A stretch of DNA of 35,845 bases from a virus. Within the stretch, counting starts at the first letter, position 1. Each line of letters begins with the position of its first letter. Under the pieces are notes generated by a model, which was given only the letters and a program-made list of their open reading frames with translations, did no database searches and was not told the DNA's origin. Shown piece by piece: positions 13,169 through 21,350 of this stretch. The stretch lies in the IMG/VR virus record IMGVR_UViG_3300028590_000709, positions 1-35,845 of that record; one strand, 5' to 3'. A program made the position numbers and the translations under genes.

Positions 13169-13393
13169 ATGAGCTTCGCAACCGAACAAGTTGCCCTGTT
13201 GCAGGACGCCTACCGAAAGGTCGTGTCTGGTCAGGCGGTGCGACTGGGCGAGCGCCAGCTGACACGCGCTGACGCGAACTGGATCAGCGCGGAGCTCGAC
13301 AAGTGGATGCGCCGCGCCAACGCGGAGCAGGTCACCTCCGCTGGCGGAACGGCGGGCGTCGCCATCGCCGATTTCAGCGGGTGCCGCCGTTGA
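13169..13393 (+). CDS. gpW-like head-tail joining protein
   Basis: This is a 74-residue protein similar in length and pattern to lambda gpW (68 residues): two helices (VALLQDAYRKVVSG and DANWISAELDKWMRRA) around a short beta hairpin (QAVRLGERQLT). gpW forms a ring at the portal vertex after DNA packaging. It precedes the portal gene, the lambda order (A-W-B). The 62-bp gap before it contains a 6-bp hairpin (CCCGAG/CTCGGG) but no clear promoter. Confidence 0.8.
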   Translation: MSFATEQVALLQDAYRKVVSGQAVRLGERQLTRADANWISAELDKWMRRANAEQVTSAGGTAGVAIADFSGCRR

Positions 13394-13413
13394 GCACGCC
13401 TGTCGCGAGGCGC

Positions 13414-14973
13414 ATGCCACAGCTGTCCCGAATGGCGGCCGCTTTCGACCGCGCACTCTTGCAGTGGGCGCCAGGTTGGGCGGCGTCGCGGGCGCAGCAC
13501 CGCATCCGGGCCGTCGCCTATCGGCAGGCCTATGAAGCGGCCGAAGCGACTCACCTTCGTGGGCAGGCGCGCGAAGCCGGCAGCGGCAATGCGATCGTCT
13601 CCCTGACCGGCACCGCGCTGCGGAACCAGGCGCGTCACCTCGATCGCAACCACGACATTATCAGCGGTGGCCTGTCCACGCTGGTGCAGAACATCATCGG
13701 GCCGAGCGGCATCAACATTGTGCCCACGCCGCGCGATGCCGACGGCAACGTCGTCGAGTCCGTCGTCGACCAGATCATGCCGCTGTACCAGGCATGGGCG
13801 AAGCGGCCCGAAGTCACCTGGATGCACGACTGGGCGAGCGTGCAGCGCCTGCTCGCGCGCACCTGGCTTCGTGACGGGGAAGCCTTCGCGCAGGAGCTGC
13901 GCGGGTTTGTTCCGTTTCTCGAGCACGGTTCCGCCGTCCCGTTCTCCCTTGAGCTGATGGAGCCAGATCTCGTCCCCCTGGACCTGGACGACAGCGCACG
14001 GCGGATCCTCCAGGGCGTGGAGCGCAATGCATGGGGCAGGGCGGTCGCGTTCCATGTGTACAAGCAGCATCCGGGCGACGCAGCCGTGTTCCGTCCGGAG
14101 ACAAAGCGCGTGTCGGCGGACCTGATCCGCCACGTGCGCACCATCGATCGCATCGGCCAGGTGCGTGGCGTGTCCATCCTCGCGTCGACCTTCACGCGTA
14201 TCGAGGACCTGAAGGACTACGAGGAATCCGAGCGCATCGCCGCGAAGATCGCCGCCAGCATGGCGGCGGTGATCATCAAGGGTGACCCGACCCTGTACGA
14301 CACGGAAGGATTCGCGAACGCCGGTAAGCGCAAGATGCGATTCCAGCCCGGCATGGTCTTCGACGACCTCCGGCCGGGTGAGTCGGTCCAGTCGATCGAC
14401 AGCAAGCGGCCGAACCCGAACCTGGAGCCGTACCGAAACGGGCAGCTGCGCGCGATTGCCGCGCCGATGCGCATTTCGTTCTCCTCGCTGTCGAAGAACT
14501 ACAACGGCACCTACAGCGCCCAGCGGCAGGAGCTGGTCGAGCAGTACGGTGCCTACGGCGTGCTCGCTTACGAGTTCGTTTCCCAGATGGTGCGCCCTGT
14601 GTACGAGCGCCTCATCGCCATGGCGGTCGTTTCCGGCGAGCTCGTGCTTCCGCCTGGCGTCACCTTGGCGAGCGCCATCGGCGCGGACTACCTGCCGCCG
14701 CCCATGCCGTGGATCAACCCGGTTCACGAGATGGAAGGCATCACGATGGCTGTGCGTGGCGGCGTGAAGTCCTTGTCTCGCGTCATCGCCGAACGCGGCG
14801 ACCGCATGTACGACACCCTCGAACAGATTGCCCTCGAACGGCGCTGGGCCGAGGACCTGGGAATCGTGCTTGACACGGATCCGCGGCAGGTTTCCGCCGC
14901 TGGCCTGATGCAAGCCCGCGCGCCCGGTCCACGTCTGCCGACGGAAACCATCGAACAGGAAAAAACGCCATGA
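13414..14973 (+). CDS. Portal protein (lambda gpB family)
   Basis: This 519-residue protein is near the size of lambda gpB (533). Typical features are the N-terminal QAYEAA...R motif, RNHDIISGGLSTLVQNIIGP near 80-100, and the clip and stem region with LEPYRNGQLRAIAAPMRISF. SSLSKNYNGTYSAQRQELVEQY is the conserved stretch of this family. It forms the dodecameric channel for DNA packaging and binds terminase. A TTG at 13390 overlapping the gpW stop is an alternative start. The stop overlaps the next gene by ATGA. Confidence 0.92.
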   Translation: MPQLSRMAAAFDRALLQWAPGWAASRAQHRIRAVAYRQAYEAAEATHLRGQAREAGSGNAIVSLTGTALRNQARHLDRNHDIISGGLSTLVQNIIGPSGINIVPTPRDADGNVVESVVDQIMPLYQAWAKRPEVTWMHDWASVQRLLARTWLRDGEAFAQELRGFVPFLEHGSAVPFSLELMEPDLVPLDLDDSARRILQGVERNAWGRAVAFHVYKQHPGDAAVFRPETKRVSADLIRHVRTIDRIGQVRGVSILASTFTRIEDLKDYEESERIAAKIAASMAAVIIKGDPTLYDTEGFANAGKRKMRFQPGMVFDDLRPGESVQSIDSKRPNPNLEPYRNGQLRAIAAPMRISFSSLSKNYNGTYSAQRQELVEQYGAYGVLAYEFVSQMVRPVYERLIAMAVVSGELVLPPGVTLASAIGADYLPPPMPWINPVHEMEGITMAVRGGVKSLSRVIAERGDRMYDTLEQIALERRWAEDLGIVLDTDPRQVSAAGLMQARAPGPRLPTETIEQEKTP

Positions 14974-17252
14974 AGACCTGTGTGCTCGCCACCTGCATCT
15001 TGGGCGCCATCTACGCGCGCGACAACGTCGGCCTCGACCAGATCGCACCCGACGCGCGAGGCCGTTCGGTGCTTGCGCTCAATACGGTCAGCACCACGCA
15101 GGTGGACCTGCTGATCTACGGGCCGATCGGCGACTACTTCTGGGCAGACGGCATCACCGCTGCCAGTATCGTCGAGCAGCTGGGGCAGGTGACGGCCGGC
15201 ACCATCAACGTGCGCATCAACTCGGATGGCGGTGTCGTCAGTGATGGCTTGGCCATCTTCAATGCGCTCGCGGCCCACCCAGCCACCGTAAGCGTGACCA
15301 TCGATGGTGTGGCAGCGTCGATCGCCAGCCTCATCGCACAGGTGGGCACGACCCGCAAGGTTCATCGCAACGCCACCATGATGCTGCACGGCCCGCAAAG
15401 CGGCCGCTGGGGCTATGCGGACGACCTGCGCGATGCCGCAGCGATGCTGGACACCATCACCACCTCGATGCTGAGCGGCTACACCGCCCGGGCAACCACG
15501 CCTGCGGACATCGAAGCTCAGTTGAGGGACCGCCGTGACCACTGGTACACGGCGGAGCAGATGGTCGCCGCGGGTCTCGCCGACGAGATCATCGAGGCCA
15601 ACGTTTCGCCTGCGCCCAGCGACGAGGCGGCTGCGGCGGCCCTGCTGTCCTACGTCCAGGCCATCTCCACTTCCGAGCGCAGCGATGTCACGGCATCGCT
15701 GCGCCAGTACATCCAGACGACAGTCACCGCGTCTGCCTTCGCCGCGCTCAGCGGAGCTCACCAGAGGGCGGTGTTCGCCCACATCGAGGACTCGACCATG
15801 AAGCACCAGTGCAACCTGATCCTCGCGCAGGCCGGCAACCAGCCGTCCTCGCAGGGCAACAATCCCACCCCGGCCCCTGCGGTTGCCGTAGCACCTGCGC
15901 CGGTCCCTACTCCGGCTCCCATCGTCGCTACCGACGATCCGATCGCCCAGCTCGCCGCGCGCAACGAGAGCATCCGTGGCGTATTCGCCGCGTTCCATGA
16001 TGTACCCGGCGTGCGCGAGCTGGAATCCACCTGCCTGGCCGATCCGCGCATGACGGTCGAGCAGGCCCAGGCGCGCCTGCTCCAGCGCCTGCCGAATGGC
16101 GCCACGCCGCTGGCGGCCGCGCCGGCGCGCAGCGGAGAAAGTCGCGTGATCGGCGACGAGAACGAAACGCGCCGTCAGCGTGTGGCGGACGGCATCCTCG
16201 CGCGTGCCGGCATCCTGACGGGTGAGGCCGCCACGGCGGCACGGCAGGACAACCCCGCCGCACACCAACCGCTGTTCGTGCTGGCGGAACAGTCCTTGAT
16301 CACTGCGGGCGTCAACACCCGAACGATGGATCGCGACCAGATCTCGCGTATGGCGCTGGCGCAGAGCACCGGTGACTTTCCGCTGATTCTGGAGAACGTC
16401 TTGCATCGCATGCTGCTGACGGCCTATCGCCTGCAGCAGTTCACCTGGTCCCGCTTCTGCGCGACTGGCTCGCTGACGGACTACCGGCCGCACAACCGTT
16501 ACCACATGGGCTCCTTCTCCGACCTCAAGCCGGTGAACGAGGAGGGCGAGTACGAGAACGGCATCCTGTCCGACGCGGCCAAGGAGACCATCCAGGGCAG
16601 TCGCAAGGGCCGCATCCTGCAGATCACCCCGGAAGTCCTGGTCAACGATGACCTGGGCGCCTTCTCCCGCCCCACCACGTTCCTCGGCCAGGCGGCGGCA
16701 CGCACCATCGAGAAGGACGTGTACGCGCTGCTGGGCCAGAACGCCGGCATGGGTCCTCTGATGAGCGACGGCCTGACGCTCTTCCACGCCGACCACGGCA
16801 ACATCGCGACCTCGGCCGGCGCACCCACCATCGCCCGCATCGATGCCGGCCGGCAGCAGATGGCGCAGCAGAAGGATGTGGGTGGCAATGACTACCTGGA
16901 CATCCTACCCGCGATCTTCCTGGGCCCGTTGTCGCTCGGCAGTACGGCACGCGAGCTCAACGCGCAGGAATACAACGACGAAGCGCAGCGCCAGCAGAAG
17001 AAGCCCAACGTGGTGCGCGGCCTGTTCGCCGACGTGGTCGATTCGCCGCGTCTCAGTGGCCTGGCGTGGCTGATGCTCGCCGATCCGAACGTGGAGCCCG
17101 TCATCGAAGTCGCTTTCCTCAACGGTGTGCAGACCCCGACGCTCGAGCAGGAAGTGAACTTCCGGACCGATGGCGTGAGCTGGAAGGTCGTTCACCGCTA
17201 CGGCGTGGGCGCGGTCGGCTTCCGCGGCGCACATCGCAACGCCGGCGAGTAA
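14970..17252 (+). CDS. ClpP-like prohead protease / major capsid protein fusion
   Basis: This 760-residue polypeptide is built of two parts. Residues 1 to about 225 are a ClpP/S14-like protease with INSDGG (83-88), the nucleophile region DGVAASIAS (Ser117) and HGPQSG (His140). A Pro/Ala-rich linker (about 293-320) follows, and the C-terminal part is a Mu gpT-like major capsid protein. The fused form is known in phages, where the protease part must free the capsid subunit. An internal in-frame ATG at 15798 has GAGG 8 bases upstream and could give a separate scaffold-capsid product of 484 residues. The gene lies in the normal place for protease and capsid genes. Confidence 0.9.
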   Translation: MKTCVLATCILGAIYARDNVGLDQIAPDARGRSVLALNTVSTTQVDLLIYGPIGDYFWADGITAASIVEQLGQVTAGTINVRINSDGGVVSDGLAIFNALAAHPATVSVTIDGVAASIASLIAQVGTTRKVHRNATMMLHGPQSGRWGYADDLRDAAAMLDTITTSMLSGYTARATTPADIEAQLRDRRDHWYTAEQMVAAGLADEIIEANVSPAPSDEAAAAALLSYVQAISTSERSDVTASLRQYIQTTVTASAFAALSGAHQRAVFAHIEDSTMKHQCNLILAQAGNQPSSQGNNPTPAPAVAVAPAPVPTPAPIVATDDPIAQLAARNESIRGVFAAFHDVPGVRELESTCLADPRMTVEQAQARLLQRLPNGATPLAAAPARSGESRVIGDENETRRQRVADGILARAGILTGEAATAARQDNPAAHQPLFVLAEQSLITAGVNTRTMDRDQISRMALAQSTGDFPLILENVLHRMLLTAYRLQQFTWSRFCATGSLTDYRPHNRYHMGSFSDLKPVNEEGEYENGILSDAAKETIQGSRKGRILQITPEVLVNDDLGAFSRPTTFLGQAAARTIEKDVYALLGQNAGMGPLMSDGLTLFHADHGNIATSAGAPTIARIDAGRQQMAQQKDVGGNDYLDILPAIFLGPLSLGSTARELNAQEYNDEAQRQQKKPNVVRGLFADVVDSPRLSGLAWLMLADPNVEPVIEVAFLNGVQTPTLEQEVNFRTDGVSWKVVHRYGVGAVGFRGAHRNAGE

Positions 17253-17312
17253 CCGCCATCCACCTTGCTCGCGCGCAGGCCCGCGCGTGAGCCCTGAATC
17301 GAGGATACGAAC

Positions 17313-17669
17313 ATGGCCAAGAACTACATCAAGCCCGGCGAGCACCTGACGTTCACCGCTGCCGCCGATACCCCCTCCGGTAGCGGTGTGCTGCTCGGCA
17401 CATTGCTCGGCGTGGCGCTCACCACCATCGCCAACGGGAATTCCGGCGAAGCCGGTGTCGAGGGCGTCTGGGAAATGCCGAAGGCAACCGGCGCAGCCAT
17501 CAACGCCTGGTCCAAGCCGATCTGGGACGTTGCCACTGGCGCCTTCATTGCCAGTGGTGCTTCGACCGGCGATCTCGTCGGTGGCGCGATCGCGGTCGAA
17601 ACGGCCGGATCGAGCGCGACGACCGTCAAGGTGAAGCTGCTGCCCGGCGCGGGCAGCCTGCAAGCCTAA
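17313..17669 (+). CDS. Head decoration/cement protein (DUF2190-like)
   Basis: This 118-residue protein has the DUF2190 layout: NYIKPGEHLTFTAAADTPSG at the start, GVLLGTLLGVA, and the glycine-rich GASTGDLVGGAIAVETAG in the second half. Such small beta proteins sit on the capsid surface and stabilise it. It is preceded by GAGGATACGAAC and follows the capsid gene by 60 bp. A long hairpin comes after it, so it is probably expressed at high level and partly insulated from the lysis genes. Confidence 0.85.
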   Translation: MAKNYIKPGEHLTFTAAADTPSGSGVLLGTLLGVALTTIANGNSGEAGVEGVWEMPKATGAAINAWSKPIWDVATGAFIASGASTGDLVGGAIAVETAGSSATTVKVKLLPGAGSLQA

Positions 17670-17676
17670 GCCTGGA

Positions 17677-17725
17677 CCGCCGTCGCGCACAGAAGCCCGG
17701 GTGGCGTGCGCGGCGGCGGGGCCTT
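17677..17725 (+). terminator. Hairpin after the decoration gene, possible weak terminator
   Basis: CCGCCGTCGCGCAC (17677-17690) pairs with GTGCGCGGCGGCGG (17706-17719), 14 bp with one G-U pair, around a 15-nt loop. The tail is only GGCCTTT, so termination would be partial. Confidence 0.4.
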
Positions 17726-17748
17726 TCACCCGACGTCGGACAGGGGCG

Positions 17749-18039
17749 ATGAGCGACAAGAACATGCATCTCGAAGATGCCATGGACAACAAGGTGGCGA
17801 AGGTTGCAGTGCGGATCTTCGTCTTCCTCGCGCCGTTCGCCATCGCGTTCGGTGCGTTCTACATCAGTTCCCAACTGGGCGAGATCAAGCAGCTCCAGGT
17901 CAAGCAGGCGGAAAAGCTGCAGCAGGTCACCGGCGACGTGCAGGTGCTCAACGCAAAGCTAGACAACGGCGTCATCTGGCGCATCACCGAGCTGGAACGC
18001 CGGCTCAATTCCGTCGAACAGGCAACCAAGACCCCATGA
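17749..18039 (+). CDS. Small membrane protein of the lysis region (possible holin or antiholin)
   Basis: This is a 96-residue protein with one membrane segment near residues 21-43 (VRIFVFLAPFAIAFGAFYISS), then a heptad-rich helix (about 45-90) and a basic end. It starts at ATG 17749; an in-frame ATG at 17764 is also possible. Its stop overlaps the endolysin start by ATGA, which suggests a lysis role such as holin, antiholin or regulator. The single span plus coiled coil is unlike classical two- or three-span holins. Confidence 0.7.
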   Translation: MSDKNMHLEDAMDNKVAKVAVRIFVFLAPFAIAFGAFYISSQLGEIKQLQVKQAEKLQQVTGDVQVLNAKLDNGVIWRITELERRLNSVEQATKTP

Positions 18040-18560
18040 CCACCGATCGCTTCCCCGTCTTCATCGATCGCCTGCTCTCGCACGAGGGTGGGTTCACCGA
18101 TGACCGCCGCGATCCGGGCAACTGGACTGGTGGCAAGGTCGGCGTCGGCCTGCTCAAGGGCACGAAGTTCGGCATCGCCGCGAACACGTATCCCACCCTC
18201 GATATCAAGAACCTGACTCGCGGGCAGGCAGTGGCGATCTACCGCCGCGACTTCTGGGAGCGGGCGCGCTGTGATCGCCTGCCGCCGGCCGTGGCGTTCC
18301 AACTGCTCGATGGCGCCGTCAACAGCGGCATCGCCCAGGCCTCGCGCTGGCTGCAGCGCGCCGCCGGTGTTGCGGACGACGGAATGATCGGGCCGACCTC
18401 GCTGGCGGCCATGAAAGTCACCGACCCCAACGACCTGGTGTTCCGCTTCAACGCGGACCGCATCGAGTTCATGACGCGCCTGAAGAACTGGCCCGTCCAC
18501 GGCGCCGGCTGGATGCGGCGCATCGCCCACAACCTCCGCTTCGCCGCCCTGGACAACTGA
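18036..18560 (+). CDS. Endolysin, GH108 family lysozyme
   Basis: This 174-residue muramidase has the GH108 signature HEGGFTDDRRDPGNWTGG near residues 16-33, where Glu17 is the expected catalytic acid. Its C-terminal half (DGAVNSGIAQASRWLQRAAG, then DGMIGPTSLAAM) is the peptidoglycan-binding 3-type part usual in this family. It cuts the glycan chains of the cell wall at lysis. No signal peptide is seen, so export depends on the holin. It is in an operon with holin-like and spanin genes. Confidence 0.93.
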   Translation: MTTDRFPVFIDRLLSHEGGFTDDRRDPGNWTGGKVGVGLLKGTKFGIAANTYPTLDIKNLTRGQAVAIYRRDFWERARCDRLPPAVAFQLLDGAVNSGIAQASRWLQRAAGVADDGMIGPTSLAAMKVTDPNDLVFRFNADRIEFMTRLKNWPVHGAGWMRRIAHNLRFAALDN

Positions 18561-18571
18561 GAGATCCCGAC

Positions 18572-18916
18572 ATGAACCTCTTCTTCACCCTGATCCTTGT
18601 CGCCGTCATCCTGGCGGCGCTCCTGTTCTTCAAGTACTTCACCAAGAACGGCACGGTCGCACTGCCCGTGGCCTGGCGCAGCTTCGTCGTCTGGGCGAGT
18701 GCGTGCGGCGCGGTCCTTGGCCAGTTCATCGTCGAAGGGCTGGCGTGGCTGGCGGGCATCTGGGATCCGTTCCGCGCGCAGTTCGGTGAGTTGCTGTCGT
18801 CCGATTCGGCGGGTCAAGCCCTGCAGATCGTCAGCGCGATCTTCTTCCTGCTGCGCATGAAGGGGCAGGGCTTCCCGTCGTTCCGGCTGCCTCCCGTGCC
18901 GGACAACAAGGGCTGA
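18572..18916 (+). CDS. Holin-like membrane protein
   Basis: This is a 114-residue protein with a strong N-terminal membrane segment (NLFFTLILVAVILAALLFF, residues 2-20) and two further hydrophobic stretches (FVVWASACGAVLGQFIVEGLAW, about 38-59, and ALQIVSAIFFLLRM, about 83-96). It has a short polar tail. The size, membrane spans and position directly after the endolysin suit a holin that forms the lysis hole. No named holin family is evident, so the call is from context. Confidence 0.7.
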   Translation: MNLFFTLILVAVILAALLFFKYFTKNGTVALPVAWRSFVVWASACGAVLGQFIVEGLAWLAGIWDPFRAQFGELLSSDSAGQALQIVSAIFFLLRMKGQGFPSFRLPPVPDNKG

Positions 18917-18925
18917 CCGCCAGCC

Positions 18926-19372
18926 ATGTCGATCCTCGGCACCGCCGCCGTGAAGCCGTTCGCGATCGCACTGGCGATCGCGGGTTCGCTGCTGCTCGCC
19001 AGCAACGGCGGCTGGTGGGCATATGCCGCCACGCTGAAGGCATCGGCCTCTTCTGCGCGGGCTGAGGTCACCACCGTCACGACGGAGCGGGATGCCTGGA
19101 AAGGTCGCGCAGGCGAACTCAAGGCGGCCAATGTCGCGTACGACAGCGCGTTCGCGGATCTGGCTGGCGAGCTGAAAGCGGCGCAGGCCGAGAACCTGCG
19201 CCTGCAGCGTGATGGCGCCGCCGCGATCGCGGCGGCTGAAGCTGCCCAGGCGGATGCGGATCGCACCTTGAGTGCCTTCATGGATCGCTACGCGGCACAG
19301 CTCCGTGCGCCGGACTGCGCCAGCGCCATGGCGTCCGTCGCTCGCTTCTGCCCGGCGTTGGAGGGCTATTGA
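18926..19372 (+). CDS. Inner-membrane spanin (Rz-like)
   Basis: This is a 148-residue protein with an N-terminal membrane anchor (AIALAIAGSLLLASNGGWWAY) and a long Ala/Glu-rich helical periplasmic part (about 35-125). It ends with two Cys (APDCAS, RFCPAL), as in many i-spanins. It should link to the lipoprotein encoded next and fuse the inner and outer membranes at lysis. Its stop overlaps the partner's start region (TGATG). Confidence 0.85.
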   Translation: MSILGTAAVKPFAIALAIAGSLLLASNGGWWAYAATLKASASSARAEVTTVTTERDAWKGRAGELKAANVAYDSAFADLAGELKAAQAENLRLQRDGAAAIAAAEAAQADADRTLSAFMDRYAAQLRAPDCASAMASVARFCPALEGY

Positions 19373-19665
19373 TGCGCGTCCTTCTTTTCCTATTGTCGGT
19401 GTTGCTGCTCACCGGATGGGGCGGCTGCGGCAAGTTGCAGCCCGATCTCCCGCCCGGCAGTGGAGCCGTCCAGCCCAAGGTGATCTACGTGGATCGCCTG
19501 GTCTACGTGCCAGTACCTGCTCACCTGACGCGTCAGGAGCCTGTCCCCGAGGGCTCCATCACGCAGTGCTTCGACGTGGGCGCCAAGCGCCGCGCCGTCA
19601 TCGTCGGCCAGAACGCCCGGCTGAAGGCGATTTCCGAGATCCAGGGCACGGAGGTCAAGCCGTGA
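19372..19665 (+). CDS. Outer-membrane spanin lipoprotein (Rz1-like)
   Basis: This is a 97-residue protein with a lipoprotein signal peptide (MRVLLFLLSVLLLTGWGGCG), in which the Cys of the lipobox becomes the lipidated N-terminus. The mature chain is rich in Pro and begins with QPDLPPGSG. The gene starts at ATG 19372, overlapping the i-spanin stop. It is thus a side-by-side pair and not embedded as in lambda. It ends in a GTGA overlap with a head-tail gene. Confidence 0.85.
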   Translation: MRVLLFLLSVLLLTGWGGCGKLQPDLPPGSGAVQPKVIYVDRLVYVPVPAHLTRQEPVPEGSITQCFDVGAKRRAVIVGQNARLKAISEIQGTEVKP

Positions 19666-19988
19666 GCCAGAAAGCCTTCATGGCTCAATTCGACCAGGGC
19701 GCGCACGCAGCATTTGCTGCCGCGGGCATGGCAGACCACGGCCAATACACACCGAAGGGCGGGACGGCGGTGCCGTGCGATGTCTTCGTCGATCGCAGCG
19801 TGCAGGAGGTCGGTGATCTCGGCCAGGCGCGCAGCTCGCGCACCGAGGTGGTCTACGTGCTGTCTTCCATGACGCCCACGGTTCCTGCCGCCGAGGGCGT
19901 GCTGGTCGTCGACGGCGACACGCTAACCAACGTTTACGAGATCAGCAACGACGGCTCGCTGAGCCGCTGGCTGGTGCGCGGTGGCTGA
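19662..19988 (+). CDS. Head-tail joining protein (gpFII-like)
   Basis: This 108-residue protein has the pattern of lambda FII-type attachment proteins: an N-terminal helix (FDQGAHAAFAAAGMADHGQY), then YTPKGGTAVPCDVFVDRSV, and a beta-rich end with VDGDTLTNVYEI. It would complete the head so that the tail can dock. The GTG 19662 overlaps the spanin stop as GTGA, and its end overlaps the next start by 8 bp. This marks the return to virion genes after the lysis block. Confidence 0.75.
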   Translation: MSQKAFMAQFDQGAHAAFAAAGMADHGQYTPKGGTAVPCDVFVDRSVQEVGDLGQARSSRTEVVYVLSSMTPTVPAAEGVLVVDGDTLTNVYEISNDGSLSRWLVRGG

Positions 19989-20448
19989 GCCGATCTCCTG
20001 GGAGGCGCTGCAGGCCATCAAGGGCCTGCTGGAACAGATCGACGGCACGACCGGTTGGCATACCGCCATTGGGCAGGGCGTGATCCTCACGGACCGCTCG
20101 CGTCTGAAGCTCGAGGGCAACGCCCCGATCACGCTGGTGGTGGCCGGTGAGTTGGGTGTCAGCGCCGCGGCGAGCAGTGGCCGCACGACGGTCAGCGAGA
20201 TGGACCTGACCATCGAGGTCGCCGTGCCCTTCGGCAGCAACAACCCTGAGCTCGTCGCGCATCGCGCGCGCGCCGACATCGTGCGCGCCCTGGGCGTGGA
20301 CCTGCGCGGCCTGGCCGTGCGCTTCAACAAGCTCGACATCACCGGCTCCCGCTTCCTGTCGGACGCGGACGAGGCCGGCACTCCCTTCACCTTGGCTCAG
20401 GTCACCGCGCGGGCGGGCCTGACCGAAACCCACGCGCCCGCCCTGTAA
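19981..20448 (+). CDS. Tail terminator / minor tail protein (gpU-like)
   Basis: This is a 155-residue protein in the position of the tail terminator, between the head-tail joiner and the tail tube gene. Its fold pattern (N-terminal helix EALQAIKGLLEQI, then mixed strands such as TLVVAGELGV, and MDLTIEVAVPFG with a HRARADIVRAL helix) resembles gpU and other tail-completion proteins. It starts at GTG 19981, overlapping the previous gene. Confidence comes mainly from order and size. Confidence 0.65.
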   Translation: MAEPISWEALQAIKGLLEQIDGTTGWHTAIGQGVILTDRSRLKLEGNAPITLVVAGELGVSAAASSGRTTVSEMDLTIEVAVPFGSNNPELVAHRARADIVRALGVDLRGLAVRFNKLDITGSRFLSDADEAGTPFTLAQVTARAGLTETHAPAL

Positions 20449-20462
20449 CTGGAGACACTCCC

Positions 20463-21260
20463 ATGGCACAACCCAAAGTTCGCAAGTTCGCCGGCGACCT
20501 GCGCATCTGGCAGCACGGCACCGGCCCGGAGCGCATCCCGGTGATCCCCGAAGCGGCCGACGCTTTCGGCAACCAGCCGATCGAACAGACCTCGCTCGTC
20601 TTCTCGTACGAAGCCGGCGACACCACCAACGTCACCAGCAAGCGTCGGGATGATCGTTACGGCCAGATCATGCAGTCCGACTCCAACCCAGGCACCACCG
20701 GCATCAGCATCACGCTGTTGGAAGTGCCGCCGCTGATCCTGGCCCGCATGCTGTACGGCAGCGGCCAGTCGGGCGCGGTTACCGCAGGGGCCGTGACCGA
20801 CGTCGCGTACACCGTACTTTCCGCGGATGTGCCGCTGCAGCTGGCGCACCGCTTCCTGCTGGCCAGCCCTACGCCCGTGGTGGAGAAGTCCGGCACGCCG
20901 CTGATCGCCGGTACCGACTACACCATCGACAATCGCCAGGGCCTGCTGATCCCGAAGGCCGGCGGCGCGATCGAGTCGGGCGACGAGCTGACCATCAGCT
21001 ACAGCTACGACGGCTACGTACGGACCGCGATCAACGGAGGTGCGACGCCCAACGAGAAGTTCCTGATCATGGGCGACGTGCAGGACCGCATCAGCGGCGA
21101 GAACGGCCTGCTTCGCATCCCGCAGGTGGACCTGACCGTCGACGGCGATGTCGACTGGTTTAGCGCCGAGCCGATCCAGGTGACGCTGACGGGAAACGTC
21201 GTGTTCCGGTCGGAAGAGTCGGCGCTGTACACGTTCGAAGTCTACGAGCAGGCCGCGTAA
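20463..21260 (+). CDS. Major tail (tube) protein
   Basis: This 265-residue protein is beta-rich, with LVFSYEAGDTTNVTSKRRDD near 42-61 and a C-terminal half reading PQVDLTVDGDVDWFSAEPIQ and VTLTGNVVFR. It has the layout of siphovirus tail tube proteins with an extra Ig-like part (GTDYTIDNRQGLLIPK). It is followed by a strong hairpin with a T-run, as expected for a highly expressed structural gene. GGAGA precedes the ATG. Confidence 0.8.
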   Translation: MAQPKVRKFAGDLRIWQHGTGPERIPVIPEAADAFGNQPIEQTSLVFSYEAGDTTNVTSKRRDDRYGQIMQSDSNPGTTGISITLLEVPPLILARMLYGSGQSGAVTAGAVTDVAYTVLSADVPLQLAHRFLLASPTPVVEKSGTPLIAGTDYTIDNRQGLLIPKAGGAIESGDELTISYSYDGYVRTAINGGATPNEKFLIMGDVQDRISGENGLLRIPQVDLTVDGDVDWFSAEPIQVTLTGNVVFRSEESALYTFEVYEQAA

Positions 21261-21296
21261 CGCATGGTCGAAGCTCGCGCCCTGGTGGGTCCGGGG

Positions 21297-21333
21297 GCGG
21301 TGGCAGCGGAAACGCTGCCGCCGCTTTTCTTCT
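21297..21333 (+). terminator. Rho-independent terminator after the tail tube gene
   Basis: GCGGTGGCAGCG (21297-21308), loop GAAA, and CGCTGCCGCCGC (21313-21324) form a 12-bp stem with one G-U pair, followed by TTTTCTTCT. Since tail genes continue downstream, it likely lowers expression of the later genes relative to the tube protein. Confidence 0.8.
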
Positions 21334-21350
21334 GCGCGGTGGGCTGATCC

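Noticed and set aside
14724-16796. Minus-strand frame of 690 codons, and a similar one at 13231-15048
   Set aside because: These are shadows of the capsid fusion and portal genes caused by high GC at third codon positions.
21261-21350. Short frame between the tail tube and gpZ-like genes
   Set aside because: It consists mainly of the terminator hairpin and has no ribosome site.
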